From an uncultured Rubrobacteraceae bacterium (lineage in GTDB: Bacteria > Actinomycetota > Rubrobacteria > Rubrobacterales > Rubrobacteraceae): 64,000 nucleotides of DNA. Under the pieces are notes generated by a model, which had not been told where the DNA came from, ran no database searches, and worked only from the letters and a program-made list of their open reading frames with translations. Location of the stretch: NCBI GenBank assembly GCA_902806095.1, contig CADCVF010000070.1:1-64000 (forward strand). The letters are read 5' to 3'. Below, piece by piece: positions 60,631 through 64,000 of the stretch (its first letter is position 1; each line of letters starts with the position of its first letter). Made by a program: the position numbers and the translations under genes.

Positions 60631-60644
60631 GCAACCATAGTTGC
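60631..60644. promoter_or_regulatory. Palindromic operator in the BCCT/demethylase divergent promoter
   Basis: GCAACCATAGTTGC, within TTGTTGCGCAACCATAGTTGCTACA; GTTGCGCAAC overlaps it as a second dyad. It matches GCAACTACAGTTGC at the IclR gene (12 of 14 in the core, and TGCGCAAC plus GTTGCT on the flanks). It lies about 140 bp from both start codons, so it may control both transcripts. Confidence 0.6.
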
Positions 60645-60784
60645 TACATTTACAACCATTGGAGAAAACGCCCAGTTGTATTCGGGGAAGTGCCGGTGTT
60701 AGACTGCGCTCGGGAAAGTGCCGGGCGTTATTATCGCTGGTCATCTGGCGTAGCGATAACCGATTGGAAGGAGAAGGTTCGTAG

Positions 60785-62500
60785 ATGTCACAAGCTGAAC
60801 AAGCACGTTCGCAGGAGCAAAGAGAGGCATCTGAAACCGGATCCGAGGCTGAGGCCGAGCAGGTACAGCAATTCGGGGTGGTGTTCTACATCACGGTCGC
60901 CATCTCGGCGGTATTCGTTTTGGCGGGCGTGTTCTTTACGGACCCCTTCGGCAGCGCGCTCGCGACGGTCGTTGGCTGGATCACCGACTATCTCGGTTGG
61001 ATGTACATGCTCATGACGAGCTTCTTCCTCGGCTTCGCCATCTGGCTAGCCCTGTCTCGCTACGGCAAGATCCGACTCGGCCAGCCGGACGACAGGCCCG
61101 AGTTCGGCCGCTTCGCGTGGTTCGCGATGCTCTTCCAAGCTGGGATGGGAATCGGCCTGGTCTTCTGGGCCATCTCCGAGCCCGTCACGCACTACACTGA
61201 TCCGCCCCTCGGCATGGCCCAGCCTGAGACGGCGGGTGCCGCCTCATTGGCTTTGCAGACCGCGTTCTTCCATTGGGGGCTGCACCCGTGGGCGATCTAC
61301 GCCGTCGTCGGCCTCGCCGTCGCATACTTCAGCTACCGTAGGGGCATGACGAACCTGCAGGTCAGCACGGTCTTTCGTCCCCTGATCGGCGACCGCGTCA
61401 ACGGCCCCATCGGAAAGGCTATAGACGTCATAGCCATCATAGCGACCCTGTTCGGCGTCGCCGTCTCTTTGGGGCTTGGCACCCTCCAGATCGACGCTGG
61501 ACTCGGCGAAGTCTTCGGCCTTCCGAGTGGGACCGGTCTGCAGCTGATCATTATCGCCATCACCGCGGTCGCCTACATGCTCTCAGCGTCGACGCCGATC
61601 AACAAGGGAGTCAACATCCTGAGCCAGACGAGCATGTACATCGCATTCGCCTTGGTCGTCTACTTCATCATCGTCGGGCCGACGCTCTTGCAGCTGAACG
61701 CTTTCACGCAGGAGACCGGCGTCTATTTGGCCAACCTCATCCCCCAGAGCTTCAACATGGCCGCCTTCGAGCCGCAAGAAGCGACGTGGCTCGCCGATTG
61801 GACGATCTTCTTCTGGGCGACGTGGATCGCCTGGGCCCCGTACGTTGGCGTCTTTATCGCCCGCATCTCCAGGGGACGTACCATCCGCGAGTTCATCCTC
61901 GGGGTGATGATCGCCCCGACCATCTTCTCCATGATCTGGTTCTCCGTATTCGGGTCGGCGGGCATTCAGGCCGATAACCAGACTAACGGGGCGATCAGCT
62001 CGGCCGCCGGGACCAGCGAGGCCCTCGGGCTGTTCGCGTACCTCGAACAGAACCCGCTTTTCCTGCTCACCTCGATTGCGATGATCTTCCTCGTCTGGAT
62101 CTTCTTCGTCGCTGGCGCTGATGCAGGAACCATTGTTCTGGGCAGCATGTCCGCCGGCGGCGTCCTGAACCCGAAGCGGCTGGTCAAGCTAACCTGGGGC
62201 GCGATAATGGGAGCGCTCGCGGCAATCCTGCTCCTTGCCGGGGGGCTCGACGCGCTCCAGAACGGGGCGATCCTGGCCGCGACGCCGTTCGCGATACTCA
62301 TGTGCCTTATGTGTTGGTGTCTGTATAAGACTCTCAGGCGCGACTACCGCGAAGAGAGACAGCAGGTACAGGAGATCATGGCCCACGACCAGAACGTCGA
62401 GAAACAGCAGATGCAGGAGATCATGCGCCGCCACGAGGCGGGAGAACCCGTGGGTTCGGCGATGCCGGACTCCAGCAACAGCGGAACGCGGAAGGGTTGA
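60785..62500 (+). CDS. BCCT family betaine/choline/carnitine transporter
   Basis: Single-component transporter of quaternary ammonium compounds, 571 aa, with about twelve spans. The glycine-rich segment AGMGIGLVFWAISEP near residue 119 and the aromatic box HWGLHPWAIYAVVGLAVAYFSYRRG near 160-185 are the signatures; FFWATWIAWAPYVGVFIARISRGRTIREFI and DAGTIVLGSMSAGGV are further conserved parts. GMGIG is typical of Na+-coupled betaine/choline carriers. The N-terminus is acidic and the C-terminus helical with Gln/Glu repeats (QQVQEIMAHDQNVEKQQMQEIM), as in osmosensing members. The ATG follows GAAGGAGAAGG. Divergent from the demethylation operon. Confidence 0.95.
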   Translation: MSQAEQARSQEQREASETGSEAEAEQVQQFGVVFYITVAISAVFVLAGVFFTDPFGSALATVVGWITDYLGWMYMLMTSFFLGFAIWLALSRYGKIRLGQPDDRPEFGRFAWFAMLFQAGMGIGLVFWAISEPVTHYTDPPLGMAQPETAGAASLALQTAFFHWGLHPWAIYAVVGLAVAYFSYRRGMTNLQVSTVFRPLIGDRVNGPIGKAIDVIAIIATLFGVAVSLGLGTLQIDAGLGEVFGLPSGTGLQLIIIAITAVAYMLSASTPINKGVNILSQTSMYIAFALVVYFIIVGPTLLQLNAFTQETGVYLANLIPQSFNMAAFEPQEATWLADWTIFFWATWIAWAPYVGVFIARISRGRTIREFILGVMIAPTIFSMIWFSVFGSAGIQADNQTNGAISSAAGTSEALGLFAYLEQNPLFLLTSIAMIFLVWIFFVAGADAGTIVLGSMSAGGVLNPKRLVKLTWGAIMGALAAILLLAGGLDALQNGAILAATPFAILMCLMCWCLYKTLRRDYREERQQVQEIMAHDQNVEKQQMQEIMRRHEAGEPVGSAMPDSSNSGTRKG

Positions 62501-62602
62501 GCCTTCCTCATTCCGCGCTGGTCAGCTAGTCAGCACGCCGCCTACGGCGGCTCTCAGCTAGTCAGCTTTTTGTTTGCTGAAGTGCTGACCGGCTGAAATG
62601 CT
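62494..62602. repeat. Intergenic CTGAAATGCTGAC-type repeat cluster with hairpins
   Basis: An imperfect GCGGAAGG...CCTTCC...CCGC hairpin at the BCCT stop, then GCTGGTCAGCTAGTCAGCACGCC, the hairpin GCCGCC-TAC-GGCGGC, CTCAGCTAGTCAGCTTTTTGTTTGCTGAAGTGCTGACCGGCTGAAATGC. Between convergent genes. Confidence 0.75.
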
Positions 62603-62638
62603 CGTCGCGCGTAAGGCTCATGAGGCTTACGCGCGACG
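62603..62638. terminator. Palindrome overlapping the Hsp20 stop codon
   Basis: CGTCGCGCGTAAG and CTTACGCGCGACG form a perfect 13-bp stem around GCTCATGAGG. The right arm covers the last codons and stop of the minus-strand hsp20 gene, as in the cases at 24167 and 30958. Confidence 0.65.
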
Positions 62639-63100
62639 TCGTATCTCTATGCGCCGGGGCTCGGGCACGGCCGCGGCGGCGCCCATGACAGTTATCTCCA
62701 GCAGGCCGTTCTCGAAGTCGGCGCTTATGTCGTCGTCGCCTATTCCCGCGGGCAAAGTCCAACTCCGCCTGAAAGCACCGTAGTAACGCTCCCTGACGTA
62801 GAAGGTTTCTTCCACGTCCTCCGGGTCGCTCCTGCGCTGCCCAGAGACGGTCAGGACGTCGTTGGAGAGGGTGATCTCCACGTCCTCCGGATGTACTCCC
62901 GAGAGCGAGACCCGGATCAGTAGGTCTCTGCCCCTGGCGACTACGTCGGTAGAAGGGACCCAGGCGGTCGCGTGGGTTCTCGGCCGCTCTTCGTGCCCGG
63001 TCTCTGGGCCGATCCTCCCCGACCCCAACTCCCGCATCCGGTTCCATTCGCTTATCGAGTCTACAAGGCCATGAAACGGGTTTCTTTGCCGCCGGTCCAT
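62627..63100 (-). CDS. Hsp20/alpha-crystallin small heat-shock protein
   Basis: Small heat-shock protein, 157 aa, an ATP-independent holdase forming oligomers. The alpha-crystallin domain runs from about residue 46 to 140: WVPSTDVVARGRDLLIRVSL, GVHPEDVEITLSNDVLTVSGQR, EETFYVRERYYGAFRRSWTLP and the A-x-x-x-n-GLL block SADFENGLLEITV. The C-terminal I-x-I motif (RRIEIRR) is present. The ATG follows GAAAGGAGAGG. The overlapping 161-aa frame at the same place has no such features. A heat-shock operator was not recognised upstream. Confidence 0.94.
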   Translation of the reverse strand: MDRRQRNPFHGLVDSISEWNRMRELGSGRIGPETGHEERPRTHATAWVPSTDVVARGRDLLIRVSLSGVHPEDVEITLSNDVLTVSGQRRSDPEDVEETFYVRERYYGAFRRSWTLPAGIGDDDISADFENGLLEITVMGAAAAVPEPRRIEIRRRA

Positions 63101-63251
63101 CCTCTCTCCTTTCGGCTGCTCTCCCGACTTGAGGTTTACCCGACTATATAGGAAAGGAACCCGGCTCGCTCTGGCTTGCCGAAGATACGCGGACGATCCC
63201 GCCGGTTACAATCGATGGATCGGTCGAGGGCGAGCTTCGAGGGACCTCCGA

Positions 63252-64000
63252 GTGGACGAGCATGCGATCCGGGTTATGAGCTTCAACGTCAGGGGGTCGT
63301 TCCACGACGCGCGCGAGAAGAACGCCTGGCGCAACCGAGCTGATCTCAACGTCGCCACCATAGAGCGGTACGCGCCGGATGTGATCGGGCTGCAGGAGGC
63401 CCAGCGCCCCAACCTCGGCGCGTACCGCAAGCGCCTGCCGCGCTACGTCCACATCCGTGGCCCGAGATACGGCAACACCGTCCCCCACGACTTCAACACG
63501 ATCCTGTTCGACCCCGAACGGCTGGAGCCGCAGGACTCAGGGGGTTTCTGGCTCTCAGAGACACCGGAAGTGCACTCGAGGAGCTGGGAGACGAGGGTCG
63601 CACGCTCAGCCACCTGGGCGCTTTTCAGAGTGCCTGGGACGGATCTCTCATTCCTCCACCTGAACACGCACCTCGACCACGTAAGCGCGCGCGCGCGCAG
63701 GGAAGGCAGCAAGCTTATCGTGGAGAGAGTCGCGGAGATCTCCGGGCGCACGGGCGTCTATCTGCCGGTCATCGTCACGGGAGACTTCAACAGCCGGCCA
63801 GGCAACAGGACCTACAGGACCTTCACCGAGTCGGGCTTCATGGACACCTACCTGGCAGCCGGCAACGAGGATAGCGAGCGCGCGAACACCTTCCACGCAT
63901 TCAGGGGCACAAGCTACCGCGATGCGCACCCCGACCGAGGGCCGCGGCGTATAGATTGGATCCTCTTTAAAGATCCCAAGCGACGACTACGGGTAAAGTC
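63252..64000 (+). CDS. Endonuclease/exonuclease/phosphatase family protein (partial)
   Basis: EEP-fold protein, open to the right window edge (249 codons present, C-terminus missing). Signature parts are VMSFNVRG at the start (Asn of the metal site), VIGLQEAQ (Glu), the LNTHLDH block (His), VIVTGDFNSRPGNRTYRTF with the Asp-x-Asn pair, and RRIDWILF near the edge. Members act on nucleic acids, phosphoinositides or sphingomyelin; this short, leaderless form resembles general bacterial EEP hydrolases. The GTG at 63252 (after TTCGAGGGACC) is chosen; an ATG at 63276 is the alternative. Confidence 0.9.
   Translation, partial: MDEHAIRVMSFNVRGSFHDAREKNAWRNRADLNVATIERYAPDVIGLQEAQRPNLGAYRKRLPRYVHIRGPRYGNTVPHDFNTILFDPERLEPQDSGGFWLSETPEVHSRSWETRVARSATWALFRVPGTDLSFLHLNTHLDHVSARARREGSKLIVERVAEISGRTGVYLPVIVTGDFNSRPGNRTYRTFTESGFMDTYLAAGNEDSERANTFHAFRGTSYRDAHPDRGPRRIDWILFKDPKRRLRVK

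Noticed and set aside
59695-60702. A 335-aa plus-strand frame opposite the DmdA-like gene
   Set aside because: Repetitive Val/His/Asp composition typical of an antisense shadow; the minus strand has a well-conserved protein.
1-64000. tRNA, rRNA, riboswitches, phage genes or defence systems
   Set aside because: None could be recognised by eye on either strand. A covariance-model scan would be needed to exclude small structured RNAs.

Overview
The window is high-GC actinobacterial chromosome. The gene set (Rrf2 and IclR regulators, universal stress protein, betaine uptake, many FAD and CoA enzymes), frequent GTG/TTG starts and strong AGGAGG ribosome sites suggest a Rubrobacter-like organism. 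This is inferred from style and content; no rRNA, tRNA or taxonomic marker is present.

Region 1 (1-12.7 kb) is a sulfur island. It holds a TauE/SafE exporter (cut by the left edge), two sulfatase-like hydrolases with Thr where the formylglycine Cys should be (one a Tat-type lipoprotein), an ETHE1-like persulfide dioxygenase, a beta-carbonic anhydrase, a single gene that fuses a sulfotransferase-like domain to a complete ATP sulfurylase, a decayed Stf0 sulfotransferase, a Cys-type sulfatase and an APS kinase. ATP sulfurylase plus APS kinase makes PAPS. Sulfotransferases and sulfatases surround them, but no PAPS reductase or sulfite reductase is visible, so the island looks built for sulfation and desulfation rather than cysteine synthesis. 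A short element (TAGACA repeated 18 bp apart) lies upstream of tauE and of the Stf0 remnant, and single copies lie upstream of two more sulfur genes. A Cys-free Rrf2 regulator at 14.3 kb is a candidate to bind it.

Region 2 (12.8-41.7 kb) is mixed metabolism: chromate transporter, Rrf2 regulator, acyl-CoA ligase with a membrane-anchored sulfotransferase, two MFS transporters, CocE-type hydrolase, SDRs, enoyl-CoA hydratase, thioesterase, B12-binding mutase subunit, a Vps62-like membrane protein, a hydroxyacid oxidase/FAH pair, serine hydrolase, pdxH, DUF427, FUSC-type membrane protein, RidA, GNAT, an IS630-family element with a frameshifted transposase, nudC, an FAD/Fe-S oxidoreductase and a nitrilase-type amidase.

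Region 3 (42-62.5 kb) is a methylamine/betaine catabolism locus. An IclR gene heads an OpuC-type quaternary-amine ABC operon. A long minus-strand run (60.5 to 49.4 kb) encodes a DmdA/GcvT-like demethylase, MTHFR-type reductase, sarcosine oxidase B-D-A-G, formate-THF ligase, a second DAO-type oxidase and FolE. A BCCT transporter is divergent from it. Near-identical palindromes (GCAACyAyAGTTGC) lie in the IclR promoter and in the divergent BCCT/demethylase promoter, which suggests one IclR regulon. pabB-pabC lie next to it, so folate synthesis and folate-dependent C1 use are neighbours. Hsp20 and a truncated endonuclease/exonuclease/phosphatase gene close the window.

A recurring non-coding feature is a family of intergenic repeats built from degenerate GCTGAAATGCTGAC units and hairpins, present at about 14 loci, mostly 3' of genes.
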